Part shown: positions 18,711 through 27,572 of the stretch, one piece after another | Numbering within the stretch: the stretch's first letter is position 1 | Layout: each line of letters opens with the position of its first letter | Source: an uncultured Aquimarina sp. | Lineage (GTDB): Bacteria > Bacteroidota > Bacteroidia > Flavobacteriales > Flavobacteriaceae | Direction of reading: 5' to 3' | NCBI GenBank assembly: GCA_947496555.1 | Contig: CANMDH010000022.1 | Location: 1-64,000 of the forward strand | DNA: 64,000 nt | Made by a program: the position numbers and the translations under genes | The notes under the pieces: generated by a model | What the model was told of the DNA's origin: nothing | The model's database searches: none | The model's input: only the letters and a program-made list of their open reading frames with translations

Positions 18711-19859
18711 TCAAAAAGTAATTTTCTGCATTTTTGATTTACCAACAATCAAGTACGTCTTTTTTTCCTTTGAAATTTCAAACACTTTAACATTCGAAAC
18801 ATGATCTATAGCTGAATATAAAAAATCGAATGTGGGTTTTCGTAAAAAAGAATACTCTTGATTATTATAGTCGACTACCGAATACCCTATGTCATTATTT
18901 ACTTCCTCTATTGGAGATGACTCATACGGAGTTTCAAAATTATTATTCTTTTTACGGTTTGCCTTGAATTTTTTATAACGTACATAAGCAACTTTGAATA
19001 CAAACTCTTTTGCGCTAACTTTTAAATATTCGACAAAAGCATTTATAGAGGCCAAAATAGACCTTTTTGGATAGATAATTTGATGTTCAAAGTGGTAAAT
19101 ATGATTGCACCACTCGCGTTTATAACTTAAGTCTCCCATTCCCATCTCGTAAGAATCATGATTATTGTTGATACACCAATCAAGCTTCTTATAAATCTCG
19201 ACACTTCCTAAACTGAATTTCCCATAATCAATATCGTAAGATGATATGGCACTAAACAATTTTCCTTGAAAGTGATGATTAAGTGATACTACAATTGGAT
19301 CGTTATTTTCAAAAACTACAAAAAGAGATGCTTTTTTCTCATTAATCAAAGAAAAATACATCTTTTGGTAACGCTCCCATTGTGTAAGGCTTTGACTAAC
19401 ATCATTACGTTGTTCGAATCTTCTAACGAGCATTTTGCGTAAACACTCCATCAAAAAATCGTACTCTTCCTTCTCAATGTCTCCGTAAAAAGTTTTATAG
19501 GATATCCTAAAACAAGATTCTAGCCTTTTAACTCTTCTTCGAATACCTTTTGCATTGCTTCTAAAGCGGTGTTTTATATATGCATCTGCGCTAGCAAAGT
19601 CATTTAAAAAAATGGCATACCCTTTAAAGAACTGGCTAACCTTTTTTAAAGAAAAAATCTCGCTGTTAATTGATGGTTTCAGATAATCCGGAATAAAGAA
19701 AACTGAATAGATTTTACCTGAATCTCTAACTAGATTTTCATCATACTTATGATTAATTATAGATTTCCCATCATCAAAAGTATTAACTTTAGAAAACAAC
19801 TTTGGTATTACACCCCTTTCGTACAACTCAAAAAAGTAATCAATATTTTCTTTTTTCAT
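18711..19859 (-). CDS. FemAB/GNAT-type acyltransferase-like protein A
   Basis: A 382-residue cytosolic protein. The central region (about 95-290) resembles the C-terminal FemAB/BioF2-like GNAT fold: a basic helix HRFRSNAKGIRRRVKRL, then FVVFENNDPIVVSLNHHFQGKLFSAISSYD and MGMGDLSYKREWCN. FemAB proteins transfer amino acids from tRNA to cell-wall precursors, while the broader fold also covers N-acyltransferases that use other donors. In this setting it may add an acyl or amino-acid group to an amino sugar. Its start overlaps the stop of the upstream FemAB-like gene by one base (TAATG), so the pair is coupled. Its last 80 residues match nothing I know. Confidence 0.72.
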   Translation of the reverse strand: MKKENIDYFFELYERGVIPKLFSKVNTFDDGKSIINHKYDENLVRDSGKIYSVFFIPDYLKPSINSEIFSLKKVSQFFKGYAIFLNDFASADAYIKHRFRSNAKGIRRRVKRLESCFRISYKTFYGDIEKEEYDFLMECLRKMLVRRFEQRNDVSQSLTQWERYQKMYFSLINEKKASLFVVFENNDPIVVSLNHHFQGKLFSAISSYDIDYGKFSLGSVEIYKKLDWCINNNHDSYEMGMGDLSYKREWCNHIYHFEHQIIYPKRSILASINAFVEYLKVSAKEFVFKVAYVRYKKFKANRKKNNNFETPYESSPIEEVNNDIGYSVVDYNNQEYSFLRKPTFDFLYSAIDHVSNVKVFEISKEKKTYLIVGKSKMQKITF

Positions 19860-20947
19860 TATCTACTCATTCTATAAAATGGGAAAAAATAATTTTTCAA
19901 ATCCTCTCTTTCGATATTGGCATAATCACTACTAGAAGCCAAACATAGCTCATCATATATTTTCTCATTTACTATTTTCCTTCCTGTATAAAATATTACA
20001 TCATCATCTTTAGGGAAGAAGGATTTTTTGCTTTTATATAAACCGTCCCCATCTTTCATTCCACCACCGAGAACATAATGTTTCTTTCCATTTTTAATTG
20101 CCCATTCAATAACTTTGACCCTTAAAAAATCATTAGGCCTATGACTAAAATACTCTGCGTTTGTACCTCCTAAAAATGCAAAAACCGTGTCTTTATAATT
20201 GATAATAAGTTCTACAGAAATCGGAATATTTTCAAAATATACTATGGCTATCGAAAAATTATTAATATTTGAAAATATAAGGCTTTCGAAATAGGCGCTG
20301 GAGAAGAAATATATACTATCAGCCTTATTACGCTTCATGGTATCTACATAAATGTCGTTAAAAATCCCGATAACCTCTTTGGTAATTGAGGCCGCATGAA
20401 ATATCTTAAATTCTAAATTATAATTTACAGCTTTTCTAAAATTATTTCTAACCTTTGAGACAAATGCAGTCCATTGATCATCAAAATTATCAAAGAGATT
20501 ACCTTTTACGTTAGACAGCGTTTGAATTAGGTTCCCAGAATATGCAACGTGGTTATTATTTAGACTAAAACGCACAAATTCGCTAATGATATTGTTTTCT
20601 TGATACCAATGATCGACTTGTTCCCAAAATTGAGCAATATCGTCATTAGTAATATCATCATTAAACAAAGGTCCATTATATCCATACGGACTAATGACAT
20701 CAAAATAGGGAGTTTCTTTACCGTTAATTTCTATTTGTCTTAGAATAAAGGGCATTAGGATAATGGGCGTTTCTTCTTTTTCGAAGATAAAACACCGTAA
20801 CCTGTCAGATTCTTTTTCAAAATACTTTAAATGCTCTATAGAATAGTAGACATTATTATCCCATTCCTTTTGAAGAAGTTTTTTGTATTCCAATACATTA
20901 GAACTATCATCAAGGTCTTTAATAAGTAGTCTGTAGTTTTGCTTCAA
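19859..20947 (-). CDS. FemAB/GNAT-type acyltransferase-like protein B
   Basis: A 362-residue protein with the same general fold as its downstream neighbour. Recognisable segments are DVISPYGYNGPLF in the N-terminal half, FVSKVRNNFRKAVN (the basic helix), IVYFENIPISVELIINYKDTVFAFLGGTN, and FLRVKVIEWAIKNGKKHYVLGGG. The last two are typical of the FemAB-like acetyltransferase domain found in exopolysaccharide loci. The likely substrate is an amino-sugar nucleotide or lipid-linked sugar at the cytoplasmic face. Translational coupling with protein A suggests that they act together or in sequence. The donor cannot be read from sequence. Confidence 0.75.
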   Translation of the reverse strand: MKQNYRLLIKDLDDSSNVLEYKKLLQKEWDNNVYYSIEHLKYFEKESDRLRCFIFEKEETPIILMPFILRQIEINGKETPYFDVISPYGYNGPLFNDDITNDDIAQFWEQVDHWYQENNIISEFVRFSLNNNHVAYSGNLIQTLSNVKGNLFDNFDDQWTAFVSKVRNNFRKAVNYNLEFKIFHAASITKEVIGIFNDIYVDTMKRNKADSIYFFSSAYFESLIFSNINNFSIAIVYFENIPISVELIINYKDTVFAFLGGTNAEYFSHRPNDFLRVKVIEWAIKNGKKHYVLGGGMKDGDGLYKSKKSFFPKDDDVIFYTGRKIVNEKIYDELCLASSSDYANIEREDLKNYFFPFYRMSR

Positions 20948-21000
20948 TTGTTAAAAGGTTTGTTAGACAAAGGTTCTTAAATTATACTAGGGGTAATTTT

Positions 21001-22578
21001 TTAATTTACTTTTTTAAAAAAATAATCGCTTATCTTTTCAGACAGGACACGCGACAACCAAATTATTCTACCGCAATGTTCTAAATGCCATACGGCTTTT
21101 CCTTCAAAAATATTTCCTGCCAGTAATGGTCCTACAACATGTAAGTTTTCTGAAGACTCGAGAGATTCATTTACTTCAAAGCCAATTTTTGATTCATTTG
21201 GCTTGCAGTACCCTTTATTCATTATTTTTTTTAATAGTTCAGGAACATTATTCTTGGACAAATTTGTACTACCTACACAATTAATAACCAAATGCACAGG
21301 TTCCTGTAAGATCATATTTTCTCCCGATTTTGTGTCTAGATATTCCAATAAATATTCATCATTTTCATTCTTTCTAATATCACAAAATCTTCCAGCAATA
21401 TGATCAAAACGTCCTTCTTCTTTAAGGTCGTCTATAATTTTTGAATAATGAAATCCTGCACATCGCTGTCTTCTTCCGATTTCATTACCATACAGACAAG
21501 CGAATTTTTTTAATTCTTCCTGATCAAGTTTACCTAATAGTGATCCAAAGGCTGTCGAAATGATTTCTACAGTAGAAGCCGCTCCCAAATTAATTTCATC
21601 TGCATAATCAAGATCCTTAAAAGTTGCCTCTGCAATGGTTTTAGCTGTTAAAGTATTTTTACTCGCTAAAGCTTGCAGATTAAAAGGTGTATACTCTTTT
21701 CTTTTTTCCTCATCAATCACCGCATCTGGCATTAATCCTTGTGTAGAAAGAACAGTAAATTTATTGATACTCGACTTTATTTTCTCATTATCATTTAGTT
21801 TATAAAGCATTTCAAGTCCACTGGCATTTGCTCCTACCACAAGAACATTCGGTTTCTTACTTTCATTTTTTTCAATGAAACCTTCAATTTTATTCAAAAT
21901 CTCCTTCAGTTCTGGCTTATAAGGATTATTTATAAATAATAAATTATCATCTTCTATAAGCGTATCATCCTTCCATAGATGATTAACAGGAAGTGATCCC
22001 ACAGAAAGGATAACTTTCTCTGACAAAATACTAGTGCCATTCTCTAAAAATAAAATATAGCTATCATTTTTCTTTTCTAGATCAAGAACTTCTCCTGTAA
22101 TATAATTTACATCCACTAGCCCTTTATTGGTAAACTCTTCTAATCTGTCTTTTACTTTTTTATCAATATAACATCCAAAAAAACGTCTGGGAATAAAAAG
22201 GTCTTCCCAATCATTATTTTTTATTTTTTCTTCATGTTTGGAAACCCAATCAAGAGATAATTTTCCACCATCTTTTTTAAATTCTTCTAATAACCACTTT
22301 TTATTATTATTAAGCCATTCAACGAATTTACCTAGTTCTGGTTCTGGTAAAAAGTTTTTCAATGATGTAATCAGAAGTACTGAAAACCCGGATCTAACGC
22401 CATAAGGTATCCCGGTATGAAATTCCTGAGACTTATCTATAATAGTTATATGTATTTTCTTTTTTGATTCATTATTAATCTCTATACCATCTAAAAGATG
22501 TAAAATCGTAAACGATGATGAGATTCCCGAACCAATAAATGTTATATCAGATGTGTTGGTTATAATTTCTGCCCCCAT
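21001..22578 (-). CDS. FAD/NAD(P)-binding oxidoreductase-like protein
   Basis: A 525-residue flavoprotein of the FAD-NAD(P)-binding (NAD_binding_9) type. The N-terminal FIGSGISSSFTILHLL is the first dinucleotide-binding motif. HTGIPYGVRSGFSVLL is the family-specific segment, and VLVVGANASGLEML (about residues 245-258) is the second Rossmann site. Near the end, VINCVGSTN and LHVVGPLLAGNIFEGKAVWHLEHC close the FAD domain. Members are often uncharacterised monooxygenase or dehydrogenase-like proteins; the substrate is unknown. It sits four bases downstream of a sugar acetyltransferase gene in the modification block, which is unusual, and it could oxidise a sugar or an amino acid used for decoration. 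Confidence 0.75.
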   Translation of the reverse strand: MGAEIITNTSDITFIGSGISSSFTILHLLDGIEINNESKKKIHITIIDKSQEFHTGIPYGVRSGFSVLLITSLKNFLPEPELGKFVEWLNNNKKWLLEEFKKDGGKLSLDWVSKHEEKIKNNDWEDLFIPRRFFGCYIDKKVKDRLEEFTNKGLVDVNYITGEVLDLEKKNDSYILFLENGTSILSEKVILSVGSLPVNHLWKDDTLIEDDNLLFINNPYKPELKEILNKIEGFIEKNESKKPNVLVVGANASGLEMLYKLNDNEKIKSSINKFTVLSTQGLMPDAVIDEEKRKEYTPFNLQALASKNTLTAKTIAEATFKDLDYADEINLGAASTVEIISTAFGSLLGKLDQEELKKFACLYGNEIGRRQRCAGFHYSKIIDDLKEEGRFDHIAGRFCDIRKNENDEYLLEYLDTKSGENMILQEPVHLVINCVGSTNLSKNNVPELLKKIMNKGYCKPNESKIGFEVNESLESSENLHVVGPLLAGNIFEGKAVWHLEHCGRIIWLSRVLSEKISDYFFKKVN

Positions 22579-22581
22579 AAA

Positions 22582-23232
22582 TTATAATTGTTTGGTTTTA
22601 ATAACTCTTCCTGGATTACCCACTACAGTTGTATAATCTGGAACATCTTTAATAATAACAGTTCCAGCACCAATTAAAGTGTCTTTTCCTATTTCGTTTA
22701 TACCGGTCATGGCCGTAACGCCCATTCCTATATACGCTTTTTCTTTAACGCGTATCAAAGCGCCAATATTCACACCCGAAGACATGAAAACTCCATCTTC
22801 TAGAGTAACATGATGTGCAATGGTACTATCCATATTGATCATAATATAATTACCGATAGTTGTATGTGGCATAACAATATTTCCTGCCAGCATATACACT
22901 GCTTCTCCAATGGTAACATCTGGTGCTATAGATACCGTGTGGTGTAAGAATCCGGGGATTCCATAACCTTCTTTTTTAAGGGTAGATAAATAGTCTACTC
23001 TTACTGCATTTACCCCAATAGGGCAATATACGTCTTGAATTTTACTTTTGAACTCTTTACGGAATAAGTCTTCGTATTTACCCAATACAGGAATACCTAT
23101 CACTTTTTCTTCTTGTAGATCTGGATTATCATCTATGAAACCAATGATATTAACTCCAGCTTCTTTTAAGTAGGAAGCATACACTTGCCCCTGCGTTCCT
23201 GCCCCAATGATTACTGCATTTTTCACTTGCAA
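22582..23232 (-). CDS. NeuD/PglD-like sugar N-acetyltransferase A
   Basis: A 216-residue two-domain acetyltransferase. An N-terminal Rossmann-like sugar-binding domain (AVIIGAGTQGQVYASYL, about 5-21) is followed by a left-handed beta-helix of hexapeptide repeats (about 95-205). H in TIAHHVTL is in the position of the catalytic base of PglD. The likely reaction is acetyl-CoA-dependent N-acetylation of the 4-amino group of the UDP-sugar made by the dehydratase and aminotransferase. It is 33 bases from the upstream PglC-like transferase gene; acetyltransferase next to phosphoglycosyl transferase is the standard pairing. A second paralogue lies 0.7 kb upstream. Confidence 0.88.
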   Translation of the reverse strand: MQVKNAVIIGAGTQGQVYASYLKEAGVNIIGFIDDNPDLQEEKVIGIPVLGKYEDLFRKEFKSKIQDVYCPIGVNAVRVDYLSTLKKEGYGIPGFLHHTVSIAPDVTIGEAVYMLAGNIVMPHTTIGNYIMINMDSTIAHHVTLEDGVFMSSGVNIGALIRVKEKAYIGMGVTAMTGINEIGKDTLIGAGTVIIKDVPDYTTVVGNPGRVIKTKQL

Positions 23233-23265
23233 AAATTAAGTTTTTAGTGGTTTAATTTAATATGG

Positions 23266-23871
23266 TTAATTATTTCCTGTAAAAGTAGGCATATTCAAGT
23301 TTTTACCACTATTAATATCTTCTTTAAAAAGTACTTTTTTAATGGTTAAAATAAGAATTTTTATATCGATTTTCAGGCTTATATTCTCTGTGTACCAAAC
23401 ATCTAACTTAAATTTTTGCTCCCAAGATATAGTATTTCTTCCATTAACTTGCGCCCAACCCGTTATTCCTGGCTTGACGTTATGTCTTTTCTTTTGAAAA
23501 TCATTATACAGCGGTAAATACTTTACCAGAAGTGGTCTAGGACCAATTAGACTCATATCTCCTTTCAAAACATTGAATAATTGAGGAATTTCGTCTAAGG
23601 AAAATTTTCTTATAAATTTTCCAACACCAGTAATTCGTTGTTCAAAGGGTAATAACTCTCCATTTTCATCTTTCTTATCATTCATGCTCTTGAACTTTAT
23701 AATCTTAAAAATTCGTTCCTTTTTGCCAGGACGAGATTGAAAGAAAAATGGTTTGCCGTTATTAGCTATACCCAATAGCACAATAAGCATAAGGATAATT
23801 GGAGAAAGCAATAAAATCCCTATAAACGAAGCCATAAAATCCAATAAACGTTTCAAAAATGGATTGTACAT
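23266..23871 (-). CDS. PglC-like initiating phosphoglycosyl transferase A
   Basis: A 201-residue monotopic membrane enzyme that starts repeat-unit synthesis by moving a sugar-1-phosphate from a UDP-sugar to undecaprenyl phosphate. Its size matches the minimal PglC core. The N-terminal re-entrant membrane helix is at about 8-35 (LLDFMASFIGILLLSP). The catalytic Asp-Glu pair is in SLDEIPQL, followed by GDMSLIGPRPL and PGITGWAQVNGRN. By context the substrate is the diacetamido or acetamido sugar of the bacillosamine type. A paralogue at 27573-28259 shares the C-terminal GNN ending. Confidence 0.92.
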   Translation of the reverse strand: MYNPFLKRLLDFMASFIGILLLSPIILMLIVLLGIANNGKPFFFQSRPGKKERIFKIIKFKSMNDKKDENGELLPFEQRITGVGKFIRKFSLDEIPQLFNVLKGDMSLIGPRPLLVKYLPLYNDFQKKRHNVKPGITGWAQVNGRNTISWEQKFKLDVWYTENISLKIDIKILILTIKKVLFKEDINSGKNLNMPTFTGNN

Positions 23872-23954
23872 ATGTTATTTTTAAGCTTGAATGTCTGCAA
23901 CATTCTTGTATTTATTATTTATTTAATGATTAAAAAAAGCTCATATCTTCAATT

Positions 23955-24623
23955 CTATGATTTAGATATATACTTTTTTCCTTTTTCAATAGTTTTGATT
24001 TCCTTCGCCGGGACACCATAAACCAATCTAAAATCATCGACATCATTCAATATTAATGAACCCGCACCAATAATACTATGTTTCCCGATATCAACTCCTT
24101 GAATAATATTAGCTCCTAATGATATCGCAGTACAAAAATCAATATTTACATTACCTCCAACGGTTACACCTGGAGCAATGCTAGAGAAATCGGCCATCTT
24201 ACAATCATGTCCAAAACTTGAATTTGTATTTAAAATACAAAACTCCCCTACTTCTGCATGGGTATTAATCTTTACTCCAGCCAAAATTACAGTCCCTTTA
24301 CCAATTTTTGCACTTGGACTAATCGTTGCCGAATGATGAACCACGGTAATAAACTCAAAATCCGGAGCTAACTTTTTAACTTTAGTATACATCTGATATC
24401 TGGTCCAATTATCACCTATAGCAATTATTCCTTTGGTTATGCCTTGTTTTACCAGTTTAGGAATACTATCCTCTGTTCCTAAAATCTCGTAGCCCATTAA
24501 TCTTCCTCCAATTTCTTTATAAGAGTCAATTAACCCCCATACTTCATACTCCTTATTGAATCCTATAGCTTCAATAATCACTTTGGCATGACCTGATGCA
24601 CCTATAATTAGGACTTTATCCAT
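23955..24623 (-). CDS. NeuD/PglD-like sugar acetyltransferase B
   Basis: A 222-residue protein with the same architecture as the gene at 22582: a Rossmann-like N-terminus (VLIIGASGHAKVIIEAI) and a C-terminal hexapeptide beta-helix ending in IIGAGSLILNDV and VYGVPAKEI. The proposed catalytic His lies in FGHDCKM. Identity with copy A is visible but not high, so the two may modify different sugars or positions. It lies between the carrier protein and the phosphoglycosyl transferase. N-acetylation is the usual activity, but transfer of another acyl group, possibly from the adjacent carrier protein, cannot be excluded. Confidence 0.85.
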   Translation of the reverse strand: MDKVLIIGASGHAKVIIEAIGFNKEYEVWGLIDSYKEIGGRLMGYEILGTEDSIPKLVKQGITKGIIAIGDNWTRYQMYTKVKKLAPDFEFITVVHHSATISPSAKIGKGTVILAGVKINTHAEVGEFCILNTNSSFGHDCKMADFSSIAPGVTVGGNVNIDFCTAISLGANIIQGVDIGKHSIIGAGSLILNDVDDFRLVYGVPAKEIKTIEKGKKYISKS

Positions 24624-24694
24624 CTTTTATATCTTAAAAATTCATCAAGTATATCATTTTTAAGAAACAAAGAATATGATTAATGTCAAATACC

Positions 24695-24934
24695 TTATAA
24701 TTCGGACTCAATAGTGTTCAAAAGATCAGCTATATTGTTCATATTCATCAAATCCATTAACTTAAATTTGATATCAAAAGTCTTCTCTACCTCTGTTATA
24801 ATCATCATATGCGTTACAGATTCCCATCCGTCTACATCGTCTGCCGTAGTTTCATCTGCAAGTTTAAAATTATCGTGCTCTAATATTGTTACAAAAGCTT
24901 CCCTAACTTTAGACAAAATCTCTTCTCTACTCAT
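24695..24934 (-). CDS. Acyl/aminoacyl carrier protein, copy 1
   Basis: A 79-residue carrier protein. S39 in DVDGWESVTHM is the phosphopantetheine attachment site; the family usually shows DSL, here ESV. The start at 24934 (MSREEI) gives exactly the same length before the serine as in the second copy, which supports it over an ATG 8 codons upstream that would overlap the ligase gene. The gene follows the adenylating ligase by 10 bases, the same order as copy 2. It probably carries a thioester-linked amino or carboxylic acid for transfer to the glycan, like DltC. It resembles copy 2 strongly (ILEHDNF, DVDGW, HMMIIT, FKL). Confidence 0.88.
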   Translation of the reverse strand: MSREEILSKVREAFVTILEHDNFKLADETTADDVDGWESVTHMMIITEVEKTFDIKFKLMDLMNMNNIADLLNTIESEL

Positions 24935-24944
24935 TATTGATTGT

Positions 24945-26441
24945 TTATTTAATGTCAAAATATGTTTTTAATTCTTTTCTATTAACCTTTCCATTAATAC
25001 TGTGTGGAAACTCTTTGATAAACCTCACATGCATCGGAATCATATAATCAGGCATTTGAGTTTTCATATGATCAAATATTTTTTGGGTATCAAATTCTTC
25101 AGATTCAATGGCCAGTCCTAATTCGGCATTACCAAGGTTATTAGTAATATCTAGAGCAACCATATTCACTTTTTTGTCAGATTTTGCCTTTGCATGAAAC
25201 TCAATTTCGGCAAGCTCTACTCTATAGCCTCTTATTTTGACCTGAAAATCTGCTCTTCCTACATAAAGAAAATCTCCTGCTGAATCTTTAAAACAAAGAT
25301 CCCCAGTTTTATAATACCTCACCTGTTTTCCATTTTCTTCTCTGGTAAAAAAGCTTTGGGCATTTTTCTTTGGGTTTTTCCAGTACCCAGGAGTAATTTG
25401 TGGACCTGCCAGGCATAGTTCTCCGGATACATTTACTGGTACTTCTTGATTGTTTTCATCCACCACAAGGTATAATGTGTTTTTTTGTGGTGTGCCTATA
25501 GCAATAATCCCATTATGTGCTTTTGTATGGGTTTCTTTATGATACGGATAGAAGCCACTATACACTGTAAACTCTGTAGGGCCATAGTAATTGAAAATCT
25601 TACAATTTGGCAAGCAATCGCTCCACTCTTTGGCAATATCACTGTGCAAAGCTCCTCCGCCAAAGCTGCAATATCTCACATCTGGAGCATTAATTTCTGG
25701 AAAATATGGACGCAAATAATTAATAATTGACGGTACCATTGTAAGTACCGTAAGTTTTTGCTCTTTGATAAGCTTAAAAATATAAAAATACTTTATGGCT
25801 CCTTTGGGTATGGTGTACATGCATGAACCTGCCAGCAATGGAAATAAATAGGTAACCACTGAAAAATCAAAGGTAAGCTCAAACATTTGTAAGCACCTGT
25901 CAGAAGGAACTAAATTAAACTCGGGTTCGTCCTCTATTGCATCTACAAGGCCCGCTACATTATCAAAGGTAATCGGTACTCCTTTTGGAAGCCCAGTGGT
26001 CCCCGAAGTAAATAAAATATACGCAAGATCATCACCAGAAACTGCCTTTGGCTCTAAACTTATAGCCGTTTCGGGAATAGTATGAGAACTAATAACCTCA
26101 TAATCATTATACACCGAAGTTTTTGACGAATCTATCACGTATTTGGTTTCCGTTAACTCAAAAACTTTACTATTACGCTCCAAAGGAGTAGCCGGATTTA
26201 CGGGTACATACGCTTTACCCTCTAACCACAGCGCAATAATACTGGCATAGGTTTGAATATCATCATTGGTTACCAAACCAATTAATTTTTCGGCATCATC
26301 TACTACTCTAGCTACCTCTGCCCTAATTTTAGATACCTCGATTGCAAAATCTTTGTATGTATAGAAGGTATTGCTAATACATAAAACATTATGATTCGAA
26401 TGTTTTTCTATAGATTCTTGTAGTTTTTTTACAAATTCCAT
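24945..26441 (-). CDS. Adenylation enzyme (DltA-like AMP-forming ligase), copy 1
   Basis: A 498-residue ANL-superfamily ligase that activates a carboxylic or amino acid as acyl-AMP and loads it on the neighbouring carrier protein. ILFTSGTTGLPKGVPIT is the A3 P-loop. YYGPTEFTVYSG is the A5 region, YKTGDLCFKDSAGDFLYVGRADFQVKIRGYRVEL covers A7-A8, and NGKVNRKEL carries the A10 lysine. It is a single adenylation domain without condensation or carrier domains, close in length to DltA (about 500). The substrate code cannot be read reliably. It is a clear paralogue of the ligase at 41748-43232. Confidence 0.9.
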   Translation of the reverse strand: MEFVKKLQESIEKHSNHNVLCISNTFYTYKDFAIEVSKIRAEVARVVDDAEKLIGLVTNDDIQTYASIIALWLEGKAYVPVNPATPLERNSKVFELTETKYVIDSSKTSVYNDYEVISSHTIPETAISLEPKAVSGDDLAYILFTSGTTGLPKGVPITFDNVAGLVDAIEDEPEFNLVPSDRCLQMFELTFDFSVVTYLFPLLAGSCMYTIPKGAIKYFYIFKLIKEQKLTVLTMVPSIINYLRPYFPEINAPDVRYCSFGGGALHSDIAKEWSDCLPNCKIFNYYGPTEFTVYSGFYPYHKETHTKAHNGIIAIGTPQKNTLYLVVDENNQEVPVNVSGELCLAGPQITPGYWKNPKKNAQSFFTREENGKQVRYYKTGDLCFKDSAGDFLYVGRADFQVKIRGYRVELAEIEFHAKAKSDKKVNMVALDITNNLGNAELGLAIESEEFDTQKIFDHMKTQMPDYMIPMHVRFIKEFPHSINGKVNRKELKTYFDIK

Positions 26442-26465
26442 GGTATGGTTGGTTAAACAATTGGT

Positions 26466-27554
26466 TTAATAAAAATGTCCGTCTCTATTTAACATTACTA
26501 AATTTTCTTGATCCAATTTGGTTTCATTGTGCGCTAATCCTTTTTTAAGAACTTTATGCGTAAAAACGGTTTTATATCTTTTTGTAATAGTATCAGATAA
26601 TTTGGTATCGTCTGTAAATATGAATTTTGTTTTCACTTTATAGAAATTCTCCATCAATGCATCAATACAAAGATCATAGTTACCTTCTTCTTTTACCAGA
26701 AAATACTTCACATTCAATTCATTAAAATTAATAATATAAGAGATGAAACCAATAATCTCACCGTCTTTAATCACATTTAGACTATGAATATGAATATTAT
26801 TACTAATCCCAGTTTGCAAAACTTTATAAGGAAATTTACTTGAAATAGGTGTCTGCATATACTGATCGTTATCTATTTGCCAATTGATATAATCTTTGGT
26901 TTTATAGATTAGATCATTTTTGCATAGAGGCTCAATAAAGTTCCAGGTAGCATTATCTATTTGCGTTATATAATCATACGAGAGGGACTTTGTAGTCTTC
27001 TTAAATTTTGATTTGTTTAGTGTTTTTATTATTGAATATGTTAGGGAATCTATCCAATTTACAATAAGCTTAAGAGGTTTTAAAAATCTAAACCTTCCAA
27101 TTAGCATTGAAGAATCCATGCTAAAAAATATGGTATGTCTTAATCTGGAGGCAATTACCCTGAATGGTTGCTTTTCGTAAAATGTAGTTACATTTTCTGC
27201 ATATGATTTAATAAAGATTTGTTTGCCTGTAAGATTAACAGCCTCATTATATATATATGTTCCTAATACAGTATCCTTAAACTTTGGATGTACCCACCAT
27301 GAGATCATCCAATATACTTTTTTCTTTTCTGTATCATTGATAAGATCAGGAAACATAAATATGAAGGAAATCATTTTTTTGCCCTCATAACCTATAACAC
27401 CGCAATAGTCATCATCTTCAATGCGCGGATTAGAGATTAACCATAATGCTTTACTCTTTGGCATCGGAGCAAGACTATCTTTCCAATATGTATTTTTATC
27501 AATTGCTTCGCTCAACATCTTTTTAGTCAAGCCTATCACCTCTAAGTTTGCCAT
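26466..27554 (-). CDS. GNAT-like protein of unknown acceptor
   Basis: A 362-residue cytosolic protein with two GNAT-like halves. The first (about 25-135) contains YCGVIGYEGKKMISFIFMFPDL and WWVHPKFKDTVLGTYIYNEAV, matching the acetyl-CoA-binding part of GNAT folds. The second (about 200-340) has IHSLNVIKDGEIIGFISYIINFNELNVKYFLV. Single-enzyme activity is not assigned in this family. It lies between the initiating transferase and the adenylation enzyme, 18-25 bases from each, so it belongs to the same transcript. A role in acylating an amino sugar of the repeat unit is likely but inferred. Confidence 0.7.
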   Translation of the reverse strand: MANLEVIGLTKKMLSEAIDKNTYWKDSLAPMPKSKALWLISNPRIEDDDYCGVIGYEGKKMISFIFMFPDLINDTEKKKVYWMISWWVHPKFKDTVLGTYIYNEAVNLTGKQIFIKSYAENVTTFYEKQPFRVIASRLRHTIFFSMDSSMLIGRFRFLKPLKLIVNWIDSLTYSIIKTLNKSKFKKTTKSLSYDYITQIDNATWNFIEPLCKNDLIYKTKDYINWQIDNDQYMQTPISSKFPYKVLQTGISNNIHIHSLNVIKDGEIIGFISYIINFNELNVKYFLVKEEGNYDLCIDALMENFYKVKTKFIFTDDTKLSDTITKRYKTVFTHKVLKKGLAHNETKLDQENLVMLNRDGHFY

Positions 27555-27572
27555 CTATTTGTCTACAATAAA

